Assembly (NCBI GenBank): GCA_963609975.1
Contig: CAVDMD010000019.1
Coordinates: forward strand, 1-23,869
Direction of reading: 5' to 3'
Length of the DNA: 23,869 bases
Source of the DNA: UMGS973 sp963609975
GTDB lineage: Bacteria; Bacillota; Clostridia; Peptostreptococcales; Anaerovoracaceae
The notes under the pieces were generated by a model. That model was not told the DNA's origin. It worked only from the letters and a program-made list of their open reading frames with translations, and did not search any database. How positions within the stretch are numbered: the stretch's first letter is position 1; every line of letters starts with the position of its first letter. Shown piece by piece: positions 15,206 through 22,284 of this stretch. The position numbers were made by a program, and so were the translations under genes.

Positions 15206-15635
15206 CTATTTTGTTTTCCTCGTCAGGTGATACATATATTATCTCTCCCGGGTATACCATGTTGAGCTTCTCTCTTACCTGCTGCTCTATATAGTCGGGA
15301 TCGTCCGTGTTTGCAAGTTCGTCTTTGGCCGCTTCAAGCTCTTTTTGGAGCTCCGCCTGCTCCGCCGCAAGCCGGGTTTTTTCTTTTTCGAGAGATATGA
15401 TTTCAATTGCCGAAACAGATACCGCCGCAACCACAAAAATTATTATTGCAGCATAAATCAGCATACGTCTTCTGCGCTTTGCGGCTCTGCGCTGTGATGG
15501 TGCTGATTTTCGGGCCTGATAAACTCTCTCTGCTTTTTCGACTCTGGCTTTCCTGCGTTTTTCTCTGGCTTCATCAAAATCTATTACTTCATTGTTGCGG
15601 TAAAATTCCCGGCTTCTGCTTCTGCTTTTCCCCAT
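15189..15635 (-). CDS. divIC: Septum formation initiator protein, DivIC/FtsB type
   Basis: The 148-aa product has a long, very basic cytoplasmic N-terminus (residues 1-57, many Arg/Lys), one membrane helix (58-78), an extracellular coiled coil rich in Glu/Leu (79-110), and DDPDYIEQQVREKLNMVYPGEIIYV (111-135), the hallmark end of the DivIC/FtsL-like septum family. It should act with FtsL/DivIB in the division complex. The Arg-rich tail is longer than in Bacillus DivIC. GAGAGGA precedes the ATG within the end of yabQ, with a 1-bp intergenic gap. In Firmicutes yabP-yabQ-divIC is a conserved order, which backs the call. Confidence 0.9.
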   Translation of the reverse strand: MGKSRSRSREFYRNNEVIDFDEAREKRRKARVEKAERVYQARKSAPSQRRAAKRRRRMLIYAAIIIFVVAAVSVSAIEIISLEKEKTRLAAEQAELQKELEAAKDELANTDDPDYIEQQVREKLNMVYPGEIIYVSPDEENKIDDEDK

Positions 15636-15636
15636 A

Positions 15637-15957
15637 TTATCCTCTCAATATCTGTTTTACCCGATTTAATGTATCATATATTGTACCACAAAAAAATGTT
15701 TTCCACAATACAGCCCCCGCTGCAAAACCGCAAAAGCTGTGAATGCTGACTTTGCCGTATGCGCAGTAATAAAGAAATGCAGCCGCAGTAAAGCTCTGGA
15801 ATATCCACAGTATGATTTCAAAAAAAGCTCTTGAAATTCTGCCGGTCTTCATGATATGTCCGCACCATGAAGCTGTCTCCCATATTATCATAAACAGTAT
15901 TCCTGAGCAGCACATAATGATTATGTGAAAAATCTGTGATTGTATAAGACTGCTCAT
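15637..15957 (-). CDS. yabQ: Spore cortex biosynthesis protein YabQ
   Basis: The 106-aa product is almost wholly hydrophobic, with about three membrane helices (roughly 8-30, 44-66, 70-92) and the C-terminal YDTLNRVKQILRG. Length, topology and its place between yabP and divIC fit YabQ, which in Bacillus sits in the outer forespore membrane and is needed for cortex formation. The start overlaps the yabP stop by 4 bp (ATGA), so it depends on coupled translation; its own ribosome site is weak. Confidence 0.85.
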   Translation of the reverse strand: MSSLIQSQIFHIIIMCCSGILFMIIWETASWCGHIMKTGRISRAFFEIILWIFQSFTAAAFLYYCAYGKVSIHSFCGFAAGAVLWKTFFCGTIYDTLNRVKQILRG

Positions 15958-16208
15958 TTCAGTATCTTTCGTATAAGGCTTTTTTCGCCTGCCGCGGCCG
16001 TATATTCAACAGAATCTATCTCGCCTGTAAGAGTAAGCTTTTCACCTGCCGTATCAAGGTTTTCAATATGCATATTCCTGCCTCTTACCATAAGGCGTTT
16101 TTCTTTGAGAGTGATTTTGACAAGCTCCTCATTGAATCCGTCAACATCGGTGACTCCCGTTACGGTCAGCTTTTTTCTTTCTTCTATAAAAATGCTGTGA
16201 TTTTCCAT
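15954..16208 (-). CDS. yabP: Sporulation protein YabP
   Basis: The 84-aa product starts MENHSIFIEERKKLTVTGV and contains DVDGFNEELVKITLKEKRLMVRG, the typical YabP/YqfC-type fold with short beta strands. YabP works with YabQ in spore cortex assembly, and the family is limited to endospore formers. The ATG at 16208 is chosen because AAAGGAG lies 8 nt upstream; the open frame runs further upstream but crosses into the divergent protease gene. It is the first gene of a seven-gene operon. Expression would be expected from a sporulation sigma factor, but I could not find a convincing SigE or SigG site. Confidence 0.88.
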   Translation of the reverse strand: MENHSIFIEERKKLTVTGVTDVDGFNEELVKITLKEKRLMVRGRNMHIENLDTAGEKLTLTGEIDSVEYTAAAGEKSLIRKILK

Positions 16209-16234
16209 CGTGCCATCTCCTTTGGATAAATATA

Positions 16235-16264
16235 TTAACACTGTCTGCTGTTTATGCATACTAT
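16235..16264 (+). promoter_or_regulatory. Possible promoter of the S8 protease gene
   Basis: TTAACA (16235-16240), an 18-bp spacer and TACTAT (16259-16264), 26 bp before the start codon. The overlapping CATACTAT also resembles a SigE -10 box, but no matching -35 is seen at the right distance. Confidence 0.35.
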
Positions 16265-16290
16265 ACATTATCTTGCCGGGAGGGATAACA

Positions 16291-17364
16291 ATGAAATCAT
16301 ATATAATATGCTGCAGAAATTCAGGTGAGCTTATGAGAGAATGTGTGGAAAAATCATACGGACGCATCAGATATGAGCTGCCTTTTATAAATGCTCTGTG
16401 CATTGACGTGCCTGAGGAAAACACAGCCGCCGTACTGAAACTGCGAGGCATTACGGCTGCCGCCGAGGATATGAAGGTGACAAAATTCGATGCACCTGTT
16501 GCCGGCAGAGCCTGCATCCGGGATAACCCCCATGGCGCCTCAGGCAGAGGCGTATCCATAGCGGTGCTTGATACCGGCACCCACCCTCACTACGATATTA
16601 TAAAGCCGTATAACAGGCTGACGGTTTTTAAGGATTTTGTAAACGGCAAAGCCATGCCATATGATGATGACGGACATGGAACTCATGTATCGGGTATAGC
16701 CGCCGGCAACGGGTTTTCGGGAGCGCCGGCAGGTATTGCGCCCGAAGCCTGTATAGTTTCTCTGAAAGTACTGGATGCTGACGGAAGCGGCAATGTTTCT
16801 GATATACTTGCCGCAATGCAGTGGATCTGCGACAACCACAATAAATACAGCATACGGGTTGCAAATCTTTCTCTGGGTATGGCATCCGGAGGTATATACG
16901 GCATGGATCCCCTCCATCTTGGAGCGGGTGCTCTTTACAAAAAAGGAATCACAGTGGTTGCCGCAGGCGGAAACAGCGGGCCCGCACCTGAAACAATATC
17001 AAGCCCCGGAAGCTCTCCCTATGTAATAACCGCAGGCTGCTGCGGCAAAACCGGAGTATCGGAGTTTTCCGGCAGGGGGCCTGCCGGTGCATACATAAAA
17101 CCCGATCTGGTTGCATACGGCGAGGATATATGTTCTCTGTCTCCCGGCAAAACAGCCACAAAAATTCAAAGCGGCACATCAATGTCTGCACCCGTCGTAT
17201 CCGGTGCAGCCGCATGTCTTTACAGCGCCTATCCGCAGCTTGGCACATATCAGGTAAAAAAAATACTGCTGTCTGCGACAGTCCCCTTTGAAGGCGAGGA
17301 CAGAAATTCGCAAGGGTACGGCAGGCTTGATACGGATAGGCTGAAAAAGCTGATTCAGCGCTGA
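16291..17364 (+). CDS. S8-family (subtilisin-like) serine protease without signal peptide
   Basis: The 357-aa product has the subtilisin triad: Asp94 in AVLDTG, His129 in DGHGTHVSG, and Ser297 in SGTSMSAP. Asn228 in AAGGNSGP forms the oxyanion hole. The first 75 or so residues resemble a short inhibitor I9-like propeptide. There is no signal peptide or membrane segment, so it is intracellular, acts in mother cell or forespore, or leaves by another route. The start at 16291 follows GGGAGGG; an upstream in-frame ATG (16210) would add 27 residues but lies before the probable transcription start. It is monocistronic and divergent from yabP, 82 bp away, which suggests a possible sporulation or germination role, by position only. 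Confidence 0.88.
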   Translation: MKSYIICCRNSGELMRECVEKSYGRIRYELPFINALCIDVPEENTAAVLKLRGITAAAEDMKVTKFDAPVAGRACIRDNPHGASGRGVSIAVLDTGTHPHYDIIKPYNRLTVFKDFVNGKAMPYDDDGHGTHVSGIAAGNGFSGAPAGIAPEACIVSLKVLDADGSGNVSDILAAMQWICDNHNKYSIRVANLSLGMASGGIYGMDPLHLGAGALYKKGITVVAAGGNSGPAPETISSPGSSPYVITAGCCGKTGVSEFSGRGPAGAYIKPDLVAYGEDICSLSPGKTATKIQSGTSMSAPVVSGAAACLYSAYPQLGTYQVKKILLSATVPFEGEDRNSQGYGRLDTDRLKKLIQR

Positions 17365-17390
17365 AAAAGGCAGCCGGCGCCCGGACACAT

Positions 17391-17420
17391 AAAAAGGTAT
17401 ACCATGAAGCATACCTTTTT
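17391..17420. terminator. Bidirectional terminator between convergent protease and sortase genes
   Basis: AAAAAGGTAT (17391-17400) and ATACCTTTTT (17411-17420) are perfect complements around a 10-nt loop, and both strands end in T5. It follows the protease gene by 26 bp; on the minus strand it lies about 100 bp past the sortase stop. The remaining bases 17421-17523 show nothing else I can support. Confidence 0.88.
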
Positions 17421-17523
17421 CGTATAACTGTCCTGCCTGCGACCCTGCTGTCTCCTTTTTAGAAAGTCCCGACACCTTTTCTGATTTCCCGGCGGTAATT
17501 TTTCAGGATTGCCTGCTTTGATG

Positions 17524-18234
17524 TTATTCAATTCTTCCGGCTGTCACTGCAAATCTGCCGTCATCCGTATGATAGCTGCAGGTGCTGAGTGTCATAAGCT
17601 GTGTGCCGTATTTTGCAGAAGCTCCTGTATCATACAGCGCAAGGCTTTTGATGCCTCTAAGGTATTCATCATACTCTGAGGCTTTGTCCGTATCTGTAAA
17701 GCCGTAATATCTGAACCCGCTGCCGCCCTCCGGCTGCACCTCGCTTCTGTAGGCGGCTATTATTTCATATTTTCGCCGGCTGTCTGCTGTCTTAACATTT
17801 ATGTATCTGTGTTCTTTCCAGAAATCATAATCCTCATATTTCAGCAGCTGACTGAACATCGTGCTGTTTTTCATATTATGTCCGTAGATTATCAGGTTTG
17901 ATGATTTGTCAATGTCGCATCTGCTGTCTAAAAACGGCAGTCCGCTGTAGGAATACTCTCCGTCAAAGTCACGGTGAAGATAATACTCCGGCTCATCAGG
18001 AGTATACATAACAGGGTAACTGATTTCTGTGCCCTCAATGTCAATCCAGCATATCATATCGCTGTTTTTTTCAAACAGATTTTCGCCCTGCGCTTCCGCC
18101 TTTGCCAGCTCCTGTGTATGTTCCTTTTCATCGGAAAGCCTGCCGAGTGTGGTTATGAGCCTGTACCCGCTTATAACCAGCACCAGAGCAAGTATTATCA
18201 GAACTGTAATCTTTATAATTTTTCCTGCTTTCAT
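17524..18234 (-). CDS. srtB: Class B sortase
   Basis: The 236-aa product has an N-terminal membrane anchor (about 7-28) and a sortase B domain. The catalytic residues are visible as His119 in IYGHNM, Cys219 in TLSTCSYH and Arg227 in DGRFAV. YPVMYTPDEPEYYLHRDFDGEYSYSG is the strand and loop typical of class B. It would cleave a sorting motif of an exported protein and join it to peptidoglycan. No protein in the window carries an obvious C-terminal sorting signal, so the substrate is elsewhere. The gene starts 10 bp after the MATE gene with only a weak GGTGG site, so it relies on the upstream transcript. Confidence 0.92.
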   Translation of the reverse strand: MKAGKIIKITVLIILALVLVISGYRLITTLGRLSDEKEHTQELAKAEAQGENLFEKNSDMICWIDIEGTEISYPVMYTPDEPEYYLHRDFDGEYSYSGLPFLDSRCDIDKSSNLIIYGHNMKNSTMFSQLLKYEDYDFWKEHRYINVKTADSRRKYEIIAAYRSEVQPEGGSGFRYYGFTDTDKASEYDEYLRGIKSLALYDTGASAKYGTQLMTLSTCSYHTDDGRFAVTAGRIE

Positions 18235-18244
18235 TTTGCCACCG

Positions 18245-19591
18245 TCATAAATATTGGTTACCGGCCTGTTTTTTCTGCATCATAATATAGAGAGCTGTGC
18301 ATATTGCAACTGACAGCAGCGATCCTGCCGGCGCTGCAAGTCCCATAGGATAAAGTGTCTCCGGAAACATCAGAGATGCTATATATGCACCCGGTATCCT
18401 GATGAGCATTATCGAAATTATATTATGCGCGAAAGAATATATTGCCTTGCTGTATGCGCAGAAATATCCGCTGAAGCAGAAATGCACCCCCGCAAACATA
18501 CAGTCCAGCGCATAGGCTCTGAGATACTGCCCGCCAAGCTTAATCACCTGCGGCTCAGCAGATGAAAACAGCGCTACAATCTGCTCTGCAAAGATCTGAC
18601 ATAAACCCGCCGCAAGGATTCCGAACAGCACTGTTATGATTATGCCGTACCTGAGCGATTTCCTGCTCCTTTCATGCCTGCCTGCGCCCGCATTCTGCGC
18701 TGCAATGGCCGAGACAGACGAAAGCATTGCAGACGGCACCAGAAACAGAAATGATATTATTTTTTCTACTATGCCGACTGCCGCCGCGGTCATAATGCCT
18801 CTGCTGTTGGCAATTACGGTTATAACAAGGAAAGACACCTGTATGAGTCCGTCCTGAAGCGATACGGGCACTCCGACTCTTATTACCTCCGAAAACACTC
18901 TGCGGTTTAATCTGAAATTATCTCTGTGCAGGCGAAAGCCTCTGTTTTTGCGCACAAGGGATATGATACCTGCCAAAACACTTACTGCCTGAGCGATTAT
19001 TGTCGCCAGCGCGGCTCCTGCCGCTTTCATATCAAAAGGCCCTATAAACAGAATGTCTAAAAGAACATTGATTACCCCCGCAATTATAACAAAGTACATG
19101 GGACTTTTGGAATCGCCAAGCCCTCTGAATATGCTGGCTATGACATTGTATGCCGTTATGAAAGGAACTCCCGCAAAGCATATCGCAAGGTAGTATTCTG
19201 TCTGAACCACCGCTTCCGCCGGTGTTTCCATCAGGTCTACTATACTGTCTGTAAAAATAAGCAGCACCGCTGTTGCAGCAGCTGCAAAGCCGGCAAACAG
19301 CACTATTATATTTCCTATGCCGTATTCAAGGCGCTTTATATCTTTTTCTCCGACAGCCTTGCCTGTAAAAACTGTCGAGCCCATTGTAAGCCCCACAATT
19401 ATTACCGTAAGCATATGTGTAAGCTGACTGCCTACAGACACTGCCGTAATTACATCGGCTCCGTTGAACTGCCCCGCTATAAACAGATCCGCAAGGCCGT
19501 AAAAGGTCTGCAGGAAGCTTGATACAAGAAACGGCACCGAAAACCTTGCCAGCACCTTCAACAGATTTCCTTCAGTTAAATTTATCTGCAC
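18245..19591 (-). CDS. MATE-family multidrug/metabolite efflux transporter
   Basis: The 448-aa integral membrane protein has about 12 helices in two similar halves, the standard MATE size. Characteristic stretches are FSVPFLVSSFLQTFYGLADLF at the start and GSQLTHMLTVIIVG in the first half; the second half opens near residue 235 with VIRVGVPVSLQ. These exporters use sodium or proton gradients; the substrate is unknown. Translation starts at GTG with AGGAGG 7 nt upstream. A LysR regulator lies 83 bp upstream on the same strand and could control it. Confidence 0.92.
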   Translation of the reverse strand: MQINLTEGNLLKVLARFSVPFLVSSFLQTFYGLADLFIAGQFNGADVITAVSVGSQLTHMLTVIIVGLTMGSTVFTGKAVGEKDIKRLEYGIGNIIVLFAGFAAAATAVLLIFTDSIVDLMETPAEAVVQTEYYLAICFAGVPFITAYNVIASIFRGLGDSKSPMYFVIIAGVINVLLDILFIGPFDMKAAGAALATIIAQAVSVLAGIISLVRKNRGFRLHRDNFRLNRRVFSEVIRVGVPVSLQDGLIQVSFLVITVIANSRGIMTAAAVGIVEKIISFLFLVPSAMLSSVSAIAAQNAGAGRHERSRKSLRYGIIITVLFGILAAGLCQIFAEQIVALFSSAEPQVIKLGGQYLRAYALDCMFAGVHFCFSGYFCAYSKAIYSFAHNIISIMLIRIPGAYIASLMFPETLYPMGLAAPAGSLLSVAICTALYIMMQKKQAGNQYL

Positions 19592-19674
19592 AGCAATTCC
19601 TCCTCTACTCTGTCGCTATGCAGATTTTAACAGGTTTCGCCGTATTTGTGAAACGGATTTTTTTGCTTGATCAA

Positions 19675-20538
19675 TTACTTTTTTTCATATATGTATTCTA
19701 TCAGCGTGCGCAGAGCCGGTGTTATGTAATCTTTAAGATAAAGCATAACCTCCACCTCATCAAGTTCTTCGTCTGTATTAAACGATACAAGGCTTTCATA
19801 GGCGCTGCCTCTGCCCTGCGGTATTACCGCAAAGCCTCTGGAAAGATTGAGAAGCAGCATCTGCTGCGGGAAGCTGTCAACTGCAATAACCTCCGGAAAT
19901 TCCGCACCGTACAGTTTTTGAAACTGTGACCTCCACAGGCTGTGAAGCCCTGCATCGTCTGTCTTGGTTATCATCGGTGTGTTTGCTATGACCTGCTGCA
20001 GACTGCCATATCTGTCAAGCAGTTCTTTTGAGCAGGTGACGGTTTCTTTTATCTGAAGCAGCCTTACAGATGCCGTATCCGCTGTTTCGGGCAGTCTCTC
20101 GCCTATAAAGTCGGGAGTTATTACCGCCTCCAGTCTGTGAGCTTTGAGGTCTGCCAGCAGCTTTTTTTCTCCTGCAAAGGAGTAATACACCGAAATATCA
20201 GAGTGCTCCTGCTCAAAGGAATGCAGTATGTCAAAATCGGCATAATCGCTGGTAACCATACCTATTCTCAGCTCTTTTTGCCCGCTTTGCGCAATCTGCC
20301 TGCAGAGTCCTCTGTACTGCCGCTCTATTTTTTTCATGCCGTCGTAAAACAGCTCTCCTTCGGGAGTAAGGCTTACGCTTCTGCCCTCTCTTGCAAACAG
20401 CTTTGTGCCAAGCTCTTCTTCGAGTACCGAAATATATTTGCTTATCGTAGTCTGCGCAATATTGCAGCTGCCGGCAGCCTTTGTAAAGTTTTTGAGCTCT
20501 GCCGCCTGAAAGAAGTAATGTATTCTGTTTATATCCAT
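19675..20538 (-). CDS. LysR-family transcriptional regulator
   Basis: The 287-aa product has the LysR winged helix-turn-helix at residues 1-60 (HYFFQAAELKNFTKAAGSCNIAQTTISKYISVLEEELGTKLFAREGR) and an effector-binding region from about 88 onward. Length is standard. The ATG follows the stop of the dipeptidase gene directly (TGAATG), so it is translationally coupled to it, unlike the usual divergent LysR arrangement. Its likely targets are its own operon or the MATE exporter downstream. The effector is unknown. Confidence 0.9.
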   Translation of the reverse strand: MDINRIHYFFQAAELKNFTKAAGSCNIAQTTISKYISVLEEELGTKLFAREGRSVSLTPEGELFYDGMKKIERQYRGLCRQIAQSGQKELRIGMVTSDYADFDILHSFEQEHSDISVYYSFAGEKKLLADLKAHRLEAVITPDFIGERLPETADTASVRLLQIKETVTCSKELLDRYGSLQQVIANTPMITKTDDAGLHSLWRSQFQKLYGAEFPEVIAVDSFPQQMLLLNLSRGFAVIPQGRGSAYESLVSFNTDEELDEVEVMLYLKDYITPALRTLIEYIYEKK

Positions 20539-21969
20539 TCAGGCATCCTCACCTTTGGCAAGCTCGTAAATCGCCTGCGTATATATTTTTGTCATCTGCA
20601 TCAGATTGTCAATTTTTATATATTCGTTTTTCTGATGCGCCATTTCCTCCTCGCCCGGCATACACGCGCCAAAGGCCACAATATTATCCGCTACTCTTGC
20701 ATAGGTGCCTCCGCCTATTACAAGAGGCGGCGTGTCAGTGTCGCCTGTCTGCTCTCTGTAGACCTTCATAAGTGTCGTTATCAGCGGGCTGTCCGCCGGC
20801 ATATATACAGGCGCCTTGTGTTCGCCCTTTACGATACCCATATTGTATCTGTTTATTACAGGCATCATGGCCTCATATACCTTGTCTTCATCAAAGGTGA
20901 CAGGGTATCTGATGTTAACTGTAAGGTCTGCTGATTTCTGACTCATATCAATCATACCCACATTGAATACAAGCCCGCCCGACTGCTCATCCGAAAGTCC
21001 GCAGCCCATGGCGCTGCCGTCTGTTTCAAAACCTATATGAGTGTTGTAGAAGTCTATAAACGAGTTCATATCGTCGTTTGCAAAGTTTATATGCCCCAGT
21101 ATATCCATCATTACTGAAACAGCATTTACCCCAAGCTCAGGCCTTGCACCGTGAGCCGAGACGCCCTGTACTGCAATCTCAAGGCTTTTGCCTATCTGCT
21201 TCTGAGTCACCCTGTAGCCTTTTTGTTTCCTGAGTTCTGCAAGCAGCTCCTTTATTTTTTCGTATTCCGCCCTGTCTTCCGAAAGCACTATTGCTCTTGC
21301 ATGGTCTGCAACCATATTGGCGGCATTGCCGCCTTTGACGGAGCGCAGTTCTATGCCCTTTGTCTGTGATTTGCCGAATTTGTCCGCTATATCGAATATG
21401 AGAATTCCTTTTTCTCCATGTATGGCAGGAAATTCACCGTCGGGACTGAATCCGAAATCCGGCTTTCTGACCTTTGTAAAATAGTATTCCATGCCCTCCC
21501 AGTCGGTTTCCTCATCAAGTCCGAGAATGAGTCTTACTGTTCTGTCCGGCTTAAAACCGGCTGCCTTGAGAGCCTTCATGGCACAATATGTCGCTATGAC
21601 AGGTCCCTTGTCATCAATTGCTCCTCTGCCGTATATCCTGCCGTCTGAAACAGTGCCTCCGTACGGCTCAAAATCCCAGTCTCTGCCCTCAGGCACCACA
21701 TCTATATGTCCCAGGATACCCACGACTTCACTGCCTTCGCCTCTGAAATCTATATGCCCGCCGTAATTGTCCGCATTAAATGTTTCAAACCCGTCCTGCT
21801 CCGCCATTTGAAGCATAAATCTGAAGGCTCTGTCAACCTCCTCTCCAAAAGGCTTATCTCCCTGTGTTCTGACCGAAACGCTCGGGATTGCTATAAGCTG
21901 CTGAAGCACGCCTATTATTTCATCCTGCTTCCGATCAATTATCTCATATGCTTTGTTTAGAATTTCCAT
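20539..21969 (-). CDS. pepV: M20-family dipeptidase, PepV type
   Basis: The 476-aa di-zinc peptidase is close to PepV-like dipeptidases, which cut dipeptides in the cytoplasm. The zinc site can be read against the Lactobacillus PepV pattern: His88 in GHIDVVPEG, Asp119/Asp120 in GAIDDKGP, catalytic Glu153/Glu154 in LDEETDW, Asp177 in SPDGEFP, and a late His in MAHQKNEY. Length is typical. The ATG at 21969 is preferred with GGAGAGGTG 9 nt upstream; a GTG four codons earlier lies inside that ribosome site. A 13-bp hairpin separates it from the NifU-domain gene, and it is coupled to the LysR gene downstream. Confidence 0.92.
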   Translation of the reverse strand: MEILNKAYEIIDRKQDEIIGVLQQLIAIPSVSVRTQGDKPFGEEVDRAFRFMLQMAEQDGFETFNADNYGGHIDFRGEGSEVVGILGHIDVVPEGRDWDFEPYGGTVSDGRIYGRGAIDDKGPVIATYCAMKALKAAGFKPDRTVRLILGLDEETDWEGMEYYFTKVRKPDFGFSPDGEFPAIHGEKGILIFDIADKFGKSQTKGIELRSVKGGNAANMVADHARAIVLSEDRAEYEKIKELLAELRKQKGYRVTQKQIGKSLEIAVQGVSAHGARPELGVNAVSVMMDILGHINFANDDMNSFIDFYNTHIGFETDGSAMGCGLSDEQSGGLVFNVGMIDMSQKSADLTVNIRYPVTFDEDKVYEAMMPVINRYNMGIVKGEHKAPVYMPADSPLITTLMKVYREQTGDTDTPPLVIGGGTYARVADNIVAFGACMPGEEEMAHQKNEYIKIDNLMQMTKIYTQAIYELAKGEDA

Positions 21970-21993
21970 ATTGTGTTTCACCTCTCCATATTA

Positions 21994-22023
21994 ATATTAC
22001 TGCTATCGGAATAGCAGTAATAT
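21994..22023. other. Perfect 13-bp hairpin between nifU-like and pepV genes
   Basis: ATATTACTGCTAT (21994-22006) and ATAGCAGTAATAT (22011-22023) are exact reverse complements around a 4-nt loop. It sits after the stop of the NifU-domain gene and just before the pepV ribosome site. No T run follows on the minus strand, so it is not a normal terminator. It may be an mRNA-stabilising or processing structure, or an operator. Confidence 0.65.
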
Positions 22024-22034
22024 ATCAGACATTA

Positions 22035-22259
22035 TCAATCTACGGCCTCAACGCCTTTGATTTCGGGATAGCTTTCTTTGAGGATTCTCTCCACAACTCC
22101 GCCCAGTGTCATTCTTGCGCCCGGGCATCCTGCACAGTGACCCTGAAGTCTTACTTTTACAATGTGGTCATCTGTATATTCAACAAATTCAATATCCCCG
22201 CCGTCTCTCTGAAGAAACGGTCTTATTTTTTCCATCGCTTCTCTTATCTTCTGTTCCAT
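22035..22259 (-). CDS. NifU C-terminal-domain protein (Fe-S cluster carrier)
   Basis: The 74-aa product is a stand-alone Nfu domain. RPFLQRDGGDIEFVEY and the CxxC of GHCAGCPGA (Cys42, Cys45) are the family signatures, followed by TLGGVVERILKESYPEIKGV. Such proteins carry or deliver [4Fe-4S] clusters to target enzymes in the cytoplasm. AAAGGAA precedes the ATG, 25 bp after the substrate-binding-protein gene. No other Fe-S assembly gene is nearby. LeuC, encoded elsewhere in the window, is one plausible client in general terms. Confidence 0.92.
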   Translation of the reverse strand: MEQKIREAMEKIRPFLQRDGGDIEFVEYTDDHIVKVRLQGHCAGCPGARMTLGGVVERILKESYPEIKGVEAVD

Positions 22260-22284
22260 AATATGTTTCCTTTCTATTTAAGCC

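Noticed and set aside
16229..16257. SigE-like promoter for yabP (GCATAAA, 14 bp, AATATATT on the minus strand)
   Set aside because: The implied transcription start would fall within the yabP ribosome-binding site, and the -10 match is poor.
19624..19675. Stem-loop with T7 between the LysR and MATE genes, read on the plus strand
   Set aside because: The stem is only four to five pairs, and there is no plus-strand gene here that would need a terminator; on the minus strand it has no T run in the right place.
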